64,000 nt of DNA from Microbulbifer sediminum (GTDB lineage: Bacteria; Pseudomonadota; Gammaproteobacteria; Pseudomonadales; Cellvibrionaceae), in assembly GCF_021729035.1 (NCBI RefSeq), contig NZ_JAJSAP010000006.1, positions 1-64,000 of the forward strand, written 5' to 3'. A program made the position numbers and the translations under genes. Every line of letters begins with the position of its first letter. The first letter of the stretch is position 1. The notes below the pieces were generated by a model. The model saw only the letters and a list, made by a program, of their open reading frames with translations. It had not been told where the DNA came from and made no database searches. Positions 33,197-43,887 of the stretch are shown in pieces.

Positions 33197-36100
33197 GTGA
33201 GTCACGACAATCCGAATTTCCAGGCCCTTGACTGGCTGACCGGGGAGATCAACGAGACGCTGGCACAGGCCCGTCATGCCCTGGAAAGTTACGCGGGTGA
33301 GGGCGCTGCTGACCCCTCGCTGCTGCAGAATTGTCTTGAGCTGATTCACCAGGTCCACGGCAGCCTGCACATGGCCGAACTGACCGGTGCAGCCATGCTT
33401 GCCGAGGAAATGGAGCAGCTGATCCAGGCGCTGGCGGCCGATGAGGTGGAAAACAGCGAGGAAACGCGTGAGTTCCTCATGCGTGCCCTGCTGGAGTTAC
33501 CGCTGTACCTGGACAAGGTTGCTTACCAGCGCCGTGACAATGCAGTGCTGTTGCTGCCGCTGCTCAACGACCTGCGCGCCGTCCGGCGCGAGCGCCTGAT
33601 TACCGAGGGGGGGCTCTTCTCCCCTGACCTGTCCGCCCTGGATACGGTCGCCGGCGCACGCCAACCATTGCTGTCGGACAATGCCCGACTCCAGGACCTG
33701 GTTTCCAAGCTGCGGAAGATGTACCACGTCGCGGCCGCAGGCCTGATCCGGGATGTTAACAGCGGTGACAACCTGGCTTACCTGCAGAAAGTCGCCAGCA
33801 AGATGCAATTGCTGTACAGCGGCAGCGTGCGCCAGCCTCTGTGGCAGATCCTCGACGGGTTGCTGGAGGCGATTGGCGAACACCGGGTCAATGTACTGCC
33901 GGCATTGCGACAGTTGCTGCGGCGGATCGATGTGGAGTTCCGCCTGTTGCAGGGACGTGGGGGGCAGGTGTTGGATGCGCCCCTGGACCAGGGCCTGGTA
34001 CGAAACCTCCTGTTCTACGTCTATATGGCCGGACCGAATGGCCCGCGCTGCGAGCAGCTGTACCGCACTTTCTCCCTGGACCGGGCTGTCCCGGGCACGC
34101 CCCGCCCTGATACCGGCGAGGCACTGGCCATGGGCCCCGATGCCATGGGTACCGCGGTAGGCGCCCTGCGGGAAGAGCTACAGAGCGTGTGCGAGGCGCT
34201 GGAGCCGACAGGGGCGGGCGACGAAGCGGCCTCACTGACCGATATCGCCACCATTGCCCAGCGTGTCGCCGATACGCTGGGCGTGTTGGGACTGGAGAAG
34301 CAGCGGCTGCGTGCCCGTGGTATTTACGAGAACCTGCGGGATGCTTCCCGCAGTGAAGACCCGCAGGATTTGCTGCTCCAGGCGGCCGGTGAAGTGGTCC
34401 AGCTGGATTCATCGCTTGGCGCCGTAGTCAGTCGCCAGCACCAGGAACATGCCGAGCAACCCCTGATGGGGGATGCGACGGATTCGGTGTTGCGGGAGGC
34501 CCGCACAGGACTCGAGTCGGTCAAGGAGTCGGTAGTCGAGTTCATTGCGAGTCACTGGGATGTGCGACACCTGGATACCGTCCCGGAGCGTTTGCAGGAA
34601 GTGGGCGGTGGCCTGGAGATGGTGGGTTATCGCCGCGCCGCGGATATCGTCTCCGCCTGCACCCGTTATATCCGCGAACGCCTGATCGATGCAGCCGAAC
34701 AGCCGGAGTGGAAACTGCTGGATACACTGGCGGATGCGATTACCAGTGTCGAGTACTACCTCGAGCGCCGTGCAGATGGAATCGAGGATGCGGACATGCT
34801 CCTGGCGCTGGCCGAGGACAGTGTCACTGCGCTGGGCTTCCAGGTCGCGGGACCTGAAAGTGCCGGTAATGAGACGGGCAAAGTAACCGGCGAAACCGTG
34901 CCGTTCTCCGAGACGGCGGATGTCCCGGCAGCCGGCCTTGATGAATATGAGGCGCCCGCCGCGCCCGTGGCTGAAACGGAAAGTGCCACGGAGATTCCTG
35001 TGGCCGAGGCGACTTTCACGGGAGAGCCCCAGGCCGCCGAGGTCCCGGCCGAGCCTGCCGAAGCGGATGCCCCGACGGCGCCAGCGGCTGCGACCGCTTT
35101 TGCCGACGATGACGACGAAAGTTTCATCGACGACGAAATTATCGAGATCTTTCTCGAGGAGGCTGCCGAGGTTCTTGAAACCATCGGTGAGTACTTCCCG
35201 CGCTGGGCGGCGGACTTTGCCGACCAGGATGCGCTGATCGAGTTCCGTCGTGGCTTCCATACCCTCAAGGGATCAGGCCGAATGGTCGAGGCCCTCGATA
35301 TTGGCGAGCTGGCCTGGTCAGTTGAGAACATGCTCAACCGGGTTATCGATGAAACGATCAAGCCGCAGCGCGCCCATGCCCACCTGATTGAACACGTCTG
35401 CGCCAAGCTGCCCTCAATGATCGAGGGGTTCCGCCGCCAGACCGGGGATCCGGAGCCGGAACGCACCAGCCAGTTGCAGGAGTGGGCGAGCCAGTTGTCA
35501 CGGGGCGAGATCCCCGCGGACCTGCCGGCGCCGGAGCCAGCCGCTGGTGACAGCCCTGCGCAGGATACTGGCGCGGCGGAACTCCTTGATAGCGATTTTG
35601 ACGACAATGCGCAGTTGTGGGAGATCTTTGCCCAGGAAACCGAGACCCATCTCGCTACCCTGGACGAGTATCTCGCAGCAATGCAAGAGGCTGCGCCGGT
35701 CTACGATGTGCCTTCGGATCCACTCCACCGTGCCTTGCATACCATGAAGGGTTCAGCCCACATGGCAGAGGTAACCCCGGTCGCGGAGCTGGTCGCGCCA
35801 CTGGAGCGGTTTGTAAAGGAGCTGCGGACTTACCAGGTTCGTATCGATGAGGATATTTATGAGCTGCTCGAGGACGCTGCGGCCTACGTGCGCACCGTAC
35901 TTATGCAGATTCGCGGGCAGCAGCCGATCCACATAGAGAAGTCTGAGCAGTTTCTCGCCCGTACCGCTGAACTGCAAGAGCGGTCCGTAGGCCACCTGAT
36001 CCGGGAGCGGGAAGCCAGTGAGCCCCGCGAGGTCGATCCGCAGCTGCTGGCCGTGATCATGGCCGACGGCATGAAAGTGCTGCTGGACGCGGACGAGGTG

Positions 36101-39100
36101 TTGAAGGCGTGGCGCGCCGAGCCGGATAACATCACACAGCTTGAACCGGTTGCAGAGGAGCTCAGGATACTCGAGGAGGCAGCTCGCCGTGCACAGTTGC
36201 CCACACTGGCGGAGCTTTCCCAGCTGCTGCTGGAAGTTTATAGCCGCGTCCTGGACCGTCGGCTGGAGGGTGAGCCTGCACTGTGGTCAACCCTTGACCA
36301 GGGGCATAGTGAGCTGCTCGACCTGGTGGACGCAGTGGCCGCGGCCCAGGACCTTCCGGATGTGAGCGATGCAGTTGGTGAGGCGTTGCGCTCACTGGCG
36401 CACGATGCTCAGGCCGAGAGCCCCGCAGAGGACGACGATTTTGACTGGGCAGATCTGGGAATCGACAGCGCCGACCTGCCGATAGGCGGTGACACAGGGA
36501 CCGAGTCTGGTGTCATTAACAGCAGTAACGATGTCGATAAAGAGGCGGTTGCGCGGTTTACAGGGCCCGAAGGCGCTGACAGCGAGCTGGCCGAACTGGG
36601 AATCGACAGTAATGACCTGCCGACTACCGGCGGTGCGGAGCAGGATTACGACCTGGCCGGCCGGGAAGATTTCAGTGACCTTGGGCTCGACCCGGAACTG
36701 CTGGGGGAGAGAGCCAGCGATCCTGCGCCTGATGCCGCCGGTGAGAACCAGCGTCCTGCCCCTGAGGCAGGGCAGCCTGCTGCAGCAACTGCCGATAGCG
36801 GGATTGAAGGCGGGCATTCAACTACCCTCCTGGCCGACATTGATCCCGACGTGGTCGATGTATTTATGGAGGAGGCCGGCGACCTGGTCGACGAACTGGA
36901 AGAGTTGATCCAGGGCTGGGAAGCGGATCCCGCGGACTATGGCCGTGCCGAGGCCCTCAAGCGTGTGCTGCACACGTTCAAGGGGGGTGCCCGTATGGCC
37001 GGCCTGATGGGGCTGGGCGAGGTGGCACACCGCTTCGAGACAGTCATTGAGAGCATGCCACCCCGCGAGCATCCGTCCGCCGGATTCTTTACTGACGCAC
37101 ATGGAATCTACGATCGCATCGCTGCCGGTGTGGATACCGTGCGCGCCTGGATGGGCGGTGACGCTCTGGAAGAGTTTGCCCTGCTGCTGGATACCAGGTG
37201 GGCCGATGACCAGGTGGCCGAGCTGCCGCAGGTTGCGGAAGTCATCGAGGGTGAAAACACCGGTTCACCCGATGCGGGCGAGCCGGAAGAAATGCAGGCC
37301 CCTGTGAGTGAGGGCCCGGAAACTTCAGCACCTGTAGCGGAAGAGGCGCCGGTGCCGGCATTGCTCGGTGCCGTCGAAGGGGGGCCGTCGCCTGCATCGG
37401 TGGCCGAATCGGCCGGCAACGTCCTGCCGTTTGTACGCAAGAAGGACAGCCTGAGGGACAACGACCAGCGATCCGGTAACCGGGGCCAGCCGCAGGAAAT
37501 GGTGCGGGTCGCGGCGGAGTTGCTGGAGGAGCTGGTCAACCTGGCCGGTGAGACCTCGATTTCCCGTAGCCGCCTCGAGGAGCAGGTCAGTGAATTCGGT
37601 TTCGCGCTGGACGAGATGGATTCAACCATCACGCGCCTGAACGAGCAATTACGCCGTCTGGATATGGAAACAGAGGCGCAGATCCTGTTCCGCCAGGAAC
37701 AGCTTGCCGAGCAGGATGACAACTTTGACCCGCTGGAAATGGACCGCTATTCGTCCATCCAGCAATTGTCGCGTTCCCTGCTGGAGTCCACCTCGGACTT
37801 GCTTGAGTTGCGCAATACGCTTGGCAACAAGGCGCGTGATACCGAAACCCTGCTGTTGCAGCAGTCCCGTGTGAACACCGAGCTGCAGGAAGGGCTCATG
37901 CGCAGTCGCATGGTGCCGTTCTCGCGCCTGGTGCCGCGCCTGCGCCGTATTGTGAGACAGGTCAGTGCCGAGCTGGGCAAGCAGGTGGACCTGGTGTTTT
38001 CCAACGTCGAAGGCGAACTGGACCGCTCCATGCTTGAGCGGATGGTCGCGCCGCTGGAGCATATGCTGCGCAACGCCGTCGACCACGGTATCGAATCCCC
38101 TGAATTACGCACCCAGTCGGGCAAGCCCGAGCGAGGCCGCATTACTGTGGCCCTGGAGCGAGAGGGCAGTGAGGTGGTGCTTACCATTTCTGATGACGGC
38201 GCCGGTATCAATCTGATGAAGGTGCGGGAAAAGGCCATTGAGCGTGGCCTGATGCGTGCCGACGCGGAGTTGTCCAACAACGAGATCCTGCAGTTCATCC
38301 TCAAGGCCGGTTTCACCACCGCCGAGCAAGTGACGCAGATTTCCGGCCGTGGCGTGGGTATGGATGTGGTGTCTGCTGAGATCAAGCAGATTGGCGGTAC
38401 CGTCCATATTGAATCGCAGTACGGTAACGGCACCAGTTTTACTGTGAGGCTGCCCTTCACCGTGTCGGTCAACCGTGCACTGATGGTGAGTGTCGGTGAT
38501 GATACTTTTGCCCTGCCGCTGAATACTATTGAAGGTATCGTGCGCCTGAGCCCATACGAGCTGGAGCACTATTACAAATCACCTGATGCGCGTTTCGAGT
38601 ATGCCGGTGAACCCTACCAGGTGAATTACTTTGGCACCCTCCTGCAGTCCGAGGCGCGCCCCAAGCTGGGCCTGGACGAGTCGCAGTTACCGGTACTGCT
38701 GGTGCGCTCTGAGGGCCATGCCATGGCGCTGCAGGTGGATGCGGTGCTCGGCAGCCGTGAGGTCGTGGTGAAGAGCCTGGGACCGCAGTTTGCCACCGTA
38801 CAGGGCGTGTCGGGCGCCACTGTTACTGGTGACGGTACCGTGGTGGTAATCCTGGATGCCCACGCGCTGTTGCGCCAGCAGGCTGCATTGCTGGCACGTC
38901 CGCCGGAGCCGACCCTGGCCCTGGCCCCGCGCGTCCGGCCCGAACAGGAGGAGACCCAGCAGCGGGTCATGGTGGTGGACGACTCGGTGACCGTGCGCAA
39001 GGTAACCACACGCTTCCTGGAGCGCGAGGGGTATCTGGTGAATACAGCCAAGGACGGGCAGGATGCAGTTATCCAGTTGCAGGATATTCTGCCGGACGTC

Positions 39101-39334
39101 ATCCTCCTGGATATCGAGATGCCGCGGATGGATGGCTTTGAAGTGGCGCGGCATATTCGCGGCAACAGTCGCCTGCGGGACATTCCCATCATTATGATCA
39201 CTTCGCGGACCGGGCAGAAGCACCGCGAGCACGCCCTCACCCTGGGCGTAAACCATTACCTCGGCAAGCCTTACCAGGAAGAAGTACTGCTGGACGCGAT
39301 CCGCGAATATACCGCAGAGTCGGCCAGCCAGTGA
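33197..39334 (+). CDS. chpA: Pil-Chp hybrid histidine kinase ChpA
   Basis: A 2045-residue CheA-type kinase from the GTG at 33197 (TGAGGA upstream). Domains in order: an N-terminal Hpt-like segment with a degenerate HGSLHMAE site (His54 and His58); a FimL-like region; three clear Hpt modules with His688 (HTLKGSGRM), His848 (HTMKGSAHM) and His1259 (HTFKGGARM); acidic linkers; a dimerisation domain (about 1435-1555); an ATPase domain (EHMLRNAVDHGIES, then ISDDGAGIN and GRGVGMDVV); a CheW-like domain; and a C-terminal receiver with phospho-acceptor Asp1972 (LLDIEMPRMDG). P. aeruginosa ChpA is longer, with about eight phosphotransfer modules. It phosphorylates PilG and PilH to direct twitching motility. 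Confidence 0.96.
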   Translation: MSHDNPNFQALDWLTGEINETLAQARHALESYAGEGAADPSLLQNCLELIHQVHGSLHMAELTGAAMLAEEMEQLIQALAADEVENSEETREFLMRALLELPLYLDKVAYQRRDNAVLLLPLLNDLRAVRRERLITEGGLFSPDLSALDTVAGARQPLLSDNARLQDLVSKLRKMYHVAAAGLIRDVNSGDNLAYLQKVASKMQLLYSGSVRQPLWQILDGLLEAIGEHRVNVLPALRQLLRRIDVEFRLLQGRGGQVLDAPLDQGLVRNLLFYVYMAGPNGPRCEQLYRTFSLDRAVPGTPRPDTGEALAMGPDAMGTAVGALREELQSVCEALEPTGAGDEAASLTDIATIAQRVADTLGVLGLEKQRLRARGIYENLRDASRSEDPQDLLLQAAGEVVQLDSSLGAVVSRQHQEHAEQPLMGDATDSVLREARTGLESVKESVVEFIASHWDVRHLDTVPERLQEVGGGLEMVGYRRAADIVSACTRYIRERLIDAAEQPEWKLLDTLADAITSVEYYLERRADGIEDADMLLALAEDSVTALGFQVAGPESAGNETGKVTGETVPFSETADVPAAGLDEYEAPAAPVAETESATEIPVAEATFTGEPQAAEVPAEPAEADAPTAPAAATAFADDDDESFIDDEIIEIFLEEAAEVLETIGEYFPRWAADFADQDALIEFRRGFHTLKGSGRMVEALDIGELAWSVENMLNRVIDETIKPQRAHAHLIEHVCAKLPSMIEGFRRQTGDPEPERTSQLQEWASQLSRGEIPADLPAPEPAAGDSPAQDTGAAELLDSDFDDNAQLWEIFAQETETHLATLDEYLAAMQEAAPVYDVPSDPLHRALHTMKGSAHMAEVTPVAELVAPLERFVKELRTYQVRIDEDIYELLEDAAAYVRTVLMQIRGQQPIHIEKSEQFLARTAELQERSVGHLIREREASEPREVDPQLLAVIMADGMKVLLDADEVLKAWRAEPDNITQLEPVAEELRILEEAARRAQLPTLAELSQLLLEVYSRVLDRRLEGEPALWSTLDQGHSELLDLVDAVAAAQDLPDVSDAVGEALRSLAHDAQAESPAEDDDFDWADLGIDSADLPIGGDTGTESGVINSSNDVDKEAVARFTGPEGADSELAELGIDSNDLPTTGGAEQDYDLAGREDFSDLGLDPELLGERASDPAPDAAGENQRPAPEAGQPAAATADSGIEGGHSTTLLADIDPDVVDVFMEEAGDLVDELEELIQGWEADPADYGRAEALKRVLHTFKGGARMAGLMGLGEVAHRFETVIESMPPREHPSAGFFTDAHGIYDRIAAGVDTVRAWMGGDALEEFALLLDTRWADDQVAELPQVAEVIEGENTGSPDAGEPEEMQAPVSEGPETSAPVAEEAPVPALLGAVEGGPSPASVAESAGNVLPFVRKKDSLRDNDQRSGNRGQPQEMVRVAAELLEELVNLAGETSISRSRLEEQVSEFGFALDEMDSTITRLNEQLRRLDMETEAQILFRQEQLAEQDDNFDPLEMDRYSSIQQLSRSLLESTSDLLELRNTLGNKARDTETLLLQQSRVNTELQEGLMRSRMVPFSRLVPRLRRIVRQVSAELGKQVDLVFSNVEGELDRSMLERMVAPLEHMLRNAVDHGIESPELRTQSGKPERGRITVALEREGSEVVLTISDDGAGINLMKVREKAIERGLMRADAELSNNEILQFILKAGFTTAEQVTQISGRGVGMDVVSAEIKQIGGTVHIESQYGNGTSFTVRLPFTVSVNRALMVSVGDDTFALPLNTIEGIVRLSPYELEHYYKSPDARFEYAGEPYQVNYFGTLLQSEARPKLGLDESQLPVLLVRSEGHAMALQVDAVLGSREVVVKSLGPQFATVQGVSGATVTGDGTVVVILDAHALLRQQAALLARPPEPTLALAPRVRPEQEETQQRVMVVDDSVTVRKVTTRFLEREGYLVNTAKDGQDAVIQLQDILPDVILLDIEMPRMDGFEVARHIRGNSRLRDIPIIMITSRTGQKHREHALTLGVNHYLGKPYQEEVLLDAIREYTAESASQ

Positions 39335-39368
39335 CGGGGACAGAGACGATCGTGAGAGAGGTGGGTGT

Positions 39369-39851
39369 ATGAGTGGAACAGAAGCGCTCTCGCTGGAAAT
39401 GCCCCAGGAGGTCAGTAGCCTGTTGTTGCCCCTGGCCGATGGCCAGCTGCTGGTGCCGGTGGATATCCTGTCCGAGGTGATCGCCCTGCAGGCGCCGGTG
39501 TCCGCTTATGATGCGCCAGACTGGTACCTGGGCGAGATTAACTGGCGGGAGCAGCGCTTACCGGTCCTGTCGTTCGAGGTGATGCGTGGCCAATCACTGT
39601 CGTCGATGGACGACAGCGGTCGCATCGCGGTACTGGCCACTGGTAACCCCAGCGGGCGGCTGCCATTCTTTGCCATGGTATTGCGGGGTACGCCGAGATT
39701 GGTGCGTGTGACCCCCGACCAGCTGGCGGGGCGCAACCACCCCTGTGCAATGGGAGAGCTGATGCACGTCTCCGTGGCAGGGGAGGAGGCGGTGATTCCT
39801 GATTTCAGCGCTCTCGAGCGTGCCTGCCTGGAGTACCGCAAGCGGCAGTAG
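39369..39851 (+). CDS. chpC: CheW-like protein ChpC
   Basis: A 160-residue CheW-domain protein with the pattern SSLLLPLADGQLLVPVDILSEVI, then PDWYLGEINWREQRLPVLSFE, followed by IAVLATGN and FFAMVLRGTPRLVRV. It lacks the strong GxxNxRG of PilI, having GEINWREQ instead. In P. aeruginosa ChpC couples auxiliary inputs to ChpA. Here it follows chpA by 34 bp, and no chpB (methylesterase) separates them. It is the last gene of the operon before the shared terminator. Confidence 0.88.
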   Translation: MSGTEALSLEMPQEVSSLLLPLADGQLLVPVDILSEVIALQAPVSAYDAPDWYLGEINWREQRLPVLSFEVMRGQSLSSMDDSGRIAVLATGNPSGRLPFFAMVLRGTPRLVRVTPDQLAGRNHPCAMGELMHVSVAGEEAVIPDFSALERACLEYRKRQ

Positions 39852-39868
39852 AGGCCGTGTTCACGCAT

Positions 39869-39918
39869 CCAGCACAATAAAAAACGGGGCCCGCTGGCCC
39901 CGTTTTTTATTGTGCTGG
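39869..39918. terminator. Bidirectional terminator between chpC and mrcA
   Basis: A 23-bp perfect inverted repeat (39869-39891 with 39896-39918) around a 4-nt CGCT loop. Its core is GGGGCC/GGCCCC flanked by A6 and T6 tracts, so a U-run follows the stem in both directions. It serves the + strand pil-chp operon and the convergent - strand mrcA. Confidence 0.93.
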
Positions 39919-39962
39919 AAAAGCAGGCCCGTGCGAGCCTGCCAGGATTTCAGCACTTCAGG

Positions 39963-42653
39963 TCAGAACAGCTCCTCGGGCAGGGACTCCTCTTCCTCCT
40001 CGCTGTTACCGGAATTGTTCCCGGCAGAGGGGTAGCCTGGCCGGTAGGAGCTATAGGATTCGTGCCCGGGCACGCGATCTTCGCGGAACACCTCAAACAT
40101 ACCGCCCCGCGAGGTACGCAGGCCGGTACGCGGGTTGATCCGCACAGTGACTATGTTGTCGGGCTGCGGCAGGTGCCGTTCCGGCAGTCCCTCGAGAGCC
40201 GTGGACATGAAGTCGATCCAGATCGGGAGTGCCGCCGAGCCACCGTACTCGTTCTTGCCCAGTTCATTGTTGGAGTCGAAGCCCACCCACGCGCTGGTTG
40301 CCAGGTGGGGACTGTAGCCGGAGAACCAGGCGTCCCGGGGGCCATTGGTGGTGCCGGTCTTGCCGGCGATATCCCCGCGCTTCATGGACAGGGCCTTGCG
40401 GCCGGTGCCACGCTTGACTACGTCCTTCAGCATCGAGTCGATGATAAACGCGGTTTCCTCGGACATGGCCCGCGGCGCCCGCGGCAGGGCCTGCGCCGTG
40501 GGGTCGGCGTTGAGCGGATTGACCTGCAGTGTGCGCAGTTCAATCGGTTCCTCGTCAGGCAGGGGCGCTTCCTCCTCTGCCCGCGCATCACTGAGATCGA
40601 TGGGCTCCGCGGCTGTCCCGCCTTCCGCAGGCGCTTCACCGAGGTCGCCCGGCTCGTCGCAATCGCGACAGACGGTCAGGGGCAGTGCCTCGTAGATGGT
40701 TTCCCCGTTGACATCCAGCACCCGGTCAACCAGGTAGGGTTCTACCCGGTAACCGCCGTTGGCGAAGGCGGCGTACCCCCTGACCATCTCCAGCGGGGTC
40801 AGTGCCGAGCTGCCCAGGGCGATGGTGAGGTTGCGGGCCAGCTTGCTGCGCTCAAAACCGAAGCGCTCGGCAAAGTCGAGCGCATAGTCAATACCGAGTG
40901 CCTGAAGAAGCCTGATCGACACCATGTTCCGTGACCGGTACAGGGCCTTGCGCAGGCGGGTGGGGCCCAGGAAAGTGCCGGTATCGTTCTCGGGGCGCCA
41001 GACATCCTGCATGTTGGTCTCTTCGAAGATGATCGGCGCATCGTTGATCATGCTGGCTGCGGTATAGCCCTTTTCGATTGCCGCCGCATAGATGAAGGGC
41101 TTGAAGCTTGAGCCCGGCTGGCGTGCGGCCTGGGTGGCGCGATTGAAATGGCTCTGGCGGAAGTCGTAACCCCCGACCAGCGCGCGGATCGCGCCGTCCT
41201 CCGGCGCCAGGGACACCAGGGTGCCCTGTGCCGCCGGTACCTGTGCCAGGTGCCATTCGACCCGCACCTCCGGTTCGTCCAGGACCGCCGCAGGTTCGCC
41301 GGGATCGGCAAAGGGATCGGCGACAGGCTGGCGCTCACCGCTGCCCGCCAGTTCTTCCTCGGCGTCAACTTCGACTTCCCCCTGTCCCTGCGGGGTGATT
41401 TCCACGCGCCGAAGCCTGATGACGTCTCCGGGTGCAAACATCTCCTCCGCGGACTCGATTCGTGCCCCGCGGGCGTTCTCGGAAATATACGGGCGGATGC
41501 CGCTCAGGCCGTTCTCCCACAGGACCTCCACCACACTGCGGTCCCGAAGTTGCACCTGCAGGCGTTTGGGTTCCACCGTGGTGACCACAGCCGGTTCCAG
41601 CCCGCCCAGTACCGGGATCTCGTTCAGCAGGTCGACCATCTGGTCGCTGTCGTCCAGCAGCTCTTTTTCGAGGCGCTGCTCCGGGCCGCGATAACCATGG
41701 CGGCTGTCATAGGATTCCAGGCCCTTCTGGAGCGAGTCCTGGGCGGCCTCCTGCAGCCGGCTGTTGACTGTGGTGATGACCTGGTAGCCCTCGGTATAGG
41801 CACTGTCCCCGAACAGGTCGACTGCCTCCTTGCGCGCCATCTCGGCAATGTAGGGTGCATTCAGGTCGAGATCGCGGCCATGGTAACGGGCCGTCACCGG
41901 CGCTGTAATGGAGTTCTTGTAATCGGACTGGCTGATGTAGCCGAGGTCCAGCATCCGCTTCAGGATCCAGTTGCGGCGTACCAGGGCGCGGGTGGGGTTG
42001 GCGATAGGGTTATAGGTCGAGGGTGCCTTGGGCAGACCGGCCATCATGGCCCACTGGGCCAGGCTCAGCTCGTTGATGTCGCGCCCGTAATAAACCTGCG
42101 CGGCGGCCTGGAAGCCGTAGGCGCGGTTGCCGAGAAAGATCTTGTTGATATACAGCGCAAGAATCTGGTCCTTGCTGAGCTCCTGCTCGATCTGGAGTGA
42201 GAGCAGGATCTCGTTAAACTTGCGCAGGAAGCGCTGCTCCCGGCTCAGGAAAAAGTTGCGGGCCACCTGCATGGTGAGGGTGCTGCCCCCGGATTGAATG
42301 GAGCCGGTTTGCAGGATTTGTGAGGCAGCTCTCATTAGGCCTTTAATGGAAACGCCCTTATGGGAGTAGAATCCCGCGTCCTCTGCCGCCAGTACCGCCT
42401 TGACGAACATTTCCGGGGTCTGCTCGATAGTGATCGGTGTGCGGCGCTTTTCGCCGAATTCGCCGATCAGCTTCATATCCTGCGAGTAGACGCGCAATGG
42501 GGTCTGCAGGCGAATATCGCGCAGGCTCTCAATGGAAGGCAGGCCAGGCTTCAGGTAGATAAAGATGCTGGAAAACGCCATGCTGGCGGCGGCGATCCCG
42601 GCCAGGGCGAGCCAGAGCAACGAAAGCAGGCGGTTGCGGGCTTTTTCGGTCAT
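39963..42653 (-). CDS. mrcA: Penicillin-binding protein 1A
   Basis: An 896-residue bifunctional peptidoglycan synthase. One N-terminal membrane helix (about residues 11-33); a glycosyltransferase domain with catalytic Glu91 in LAAEDAGFYSHKG; an OB-like region; a transpeptidase domain with Ser515 of the SxxK motif (SSFKPF) and a later AGKTGTTNG. Residues about 650-700 carry an acidic Glu/Asp/Pro-rich insertion (around GEAPAEGGTAAEPIDLSDAR) between transpeptidase motifs, making the protein longer than E. coli PBP1A (850). It is divergent from pilM, the conserved ponA/pilMNOPQ layout of Pseudomonas and relatives. Confidence 0.95.
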   Translation of the reverse strand: MTEKARNRLLSLLWLALAGIAAASMAFSSIFIYLKPGLPSIESLRDIRLQTPLRVYSQDMKLIGEFGEKRRTPITIEQTPEMFVKAVLAAEDAGFYSHKGVSIKGLMRAASQILQTGSIQSGGSTLTMQVARNFFLSREQRFLRKFNEILLSLQIEQELSKDQILALYINKIFLGNRAYGFQAAAQVYYGRDINELSLAQWAMMAGLPKAPSTYNPIANPTRALVRRNWILKRMLDLGYISQSDYKNSITAPVTARYHGRDLDLNAPYIAEMARKEAVDLFGDSAYTEGYQVITTVNSRLQEAAQDSLQKGLESYDSRHGYRGPEQRLEKELLDDSDQMVDLLNEIPVLGGLEPAVVTTVEPKRLQVQLRDRSVVEVLWENGLSGIRPYISENARGARIESAEEMFAPGDVIRLRRVEITPQGQGEVEVDAEEELAGSGERQPVADPFADPGEPAAVLDEPEVRVEWHLAQVPAAQGTLVSLAPEDGAIRALVGGYDFRQSHFNRATQAARQPGSSFKPFIYAAAIEKGYTAASMINDAPIIFEETNMQDVWRPENDTGTFLGPTRLRKALYRSRNMVSIRLLQALGIDYALDFAERFGFERSKLARNLTIALGSSALTPLEMVRGYAAFANGGYRVEPYLVDRVLDVNGETIYEALPLTVCRDCDEPGDLGEAPAEGGTAAEPIDLSDARAEEEAPLPDEEPIELRTLQVNPLNADPTAQALPRAPRAMSEETAFIIDSMLKDVVKRGTGRKALSMKRGDIAGKTGTTNGPRDAWFSGYSPHLATSAWVGFDSNNELGKNEYGGSAALPIWIDFMSTALEGLPERHLPQPDNIVTVRINPRTGLRTSRGGMFEVFREDRVPGHESYSSYRPGYPSAGNNSGNSEEEEESLPEELF

Positions 42654-42744
42654 GAAAGTACTTCTGTTCAGTCTGTTCAGGTCTTAACCGGGTCAGATTA
42701 ACAATTATACGAAGATTGTGCGCTAATACCTATGCAAATCCTGG

Positions 42745-42772
42745 TTGCAGCATTAATTTAAAGTGCTATAAC
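42745..42772 (+). promoter_or_regulatory. Putative sigma-70 promoter of pilMNOPQ
   Basis: TTGCAG (42745-42750), 16-bp spacer, then TATAAC (42767-42772), 37 bp before the pilM start. The -10 matches five of six bases, but the -35 only three. It lies in the 155-bp mrcA/pilM divergent region. Confidence 0.4.
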
Positions 42773-42787
42773 ATCAAACCCTCATAA

Positions 42788-43885
<1,098 letters not shown>

Positions 43886-43887
43886 CC

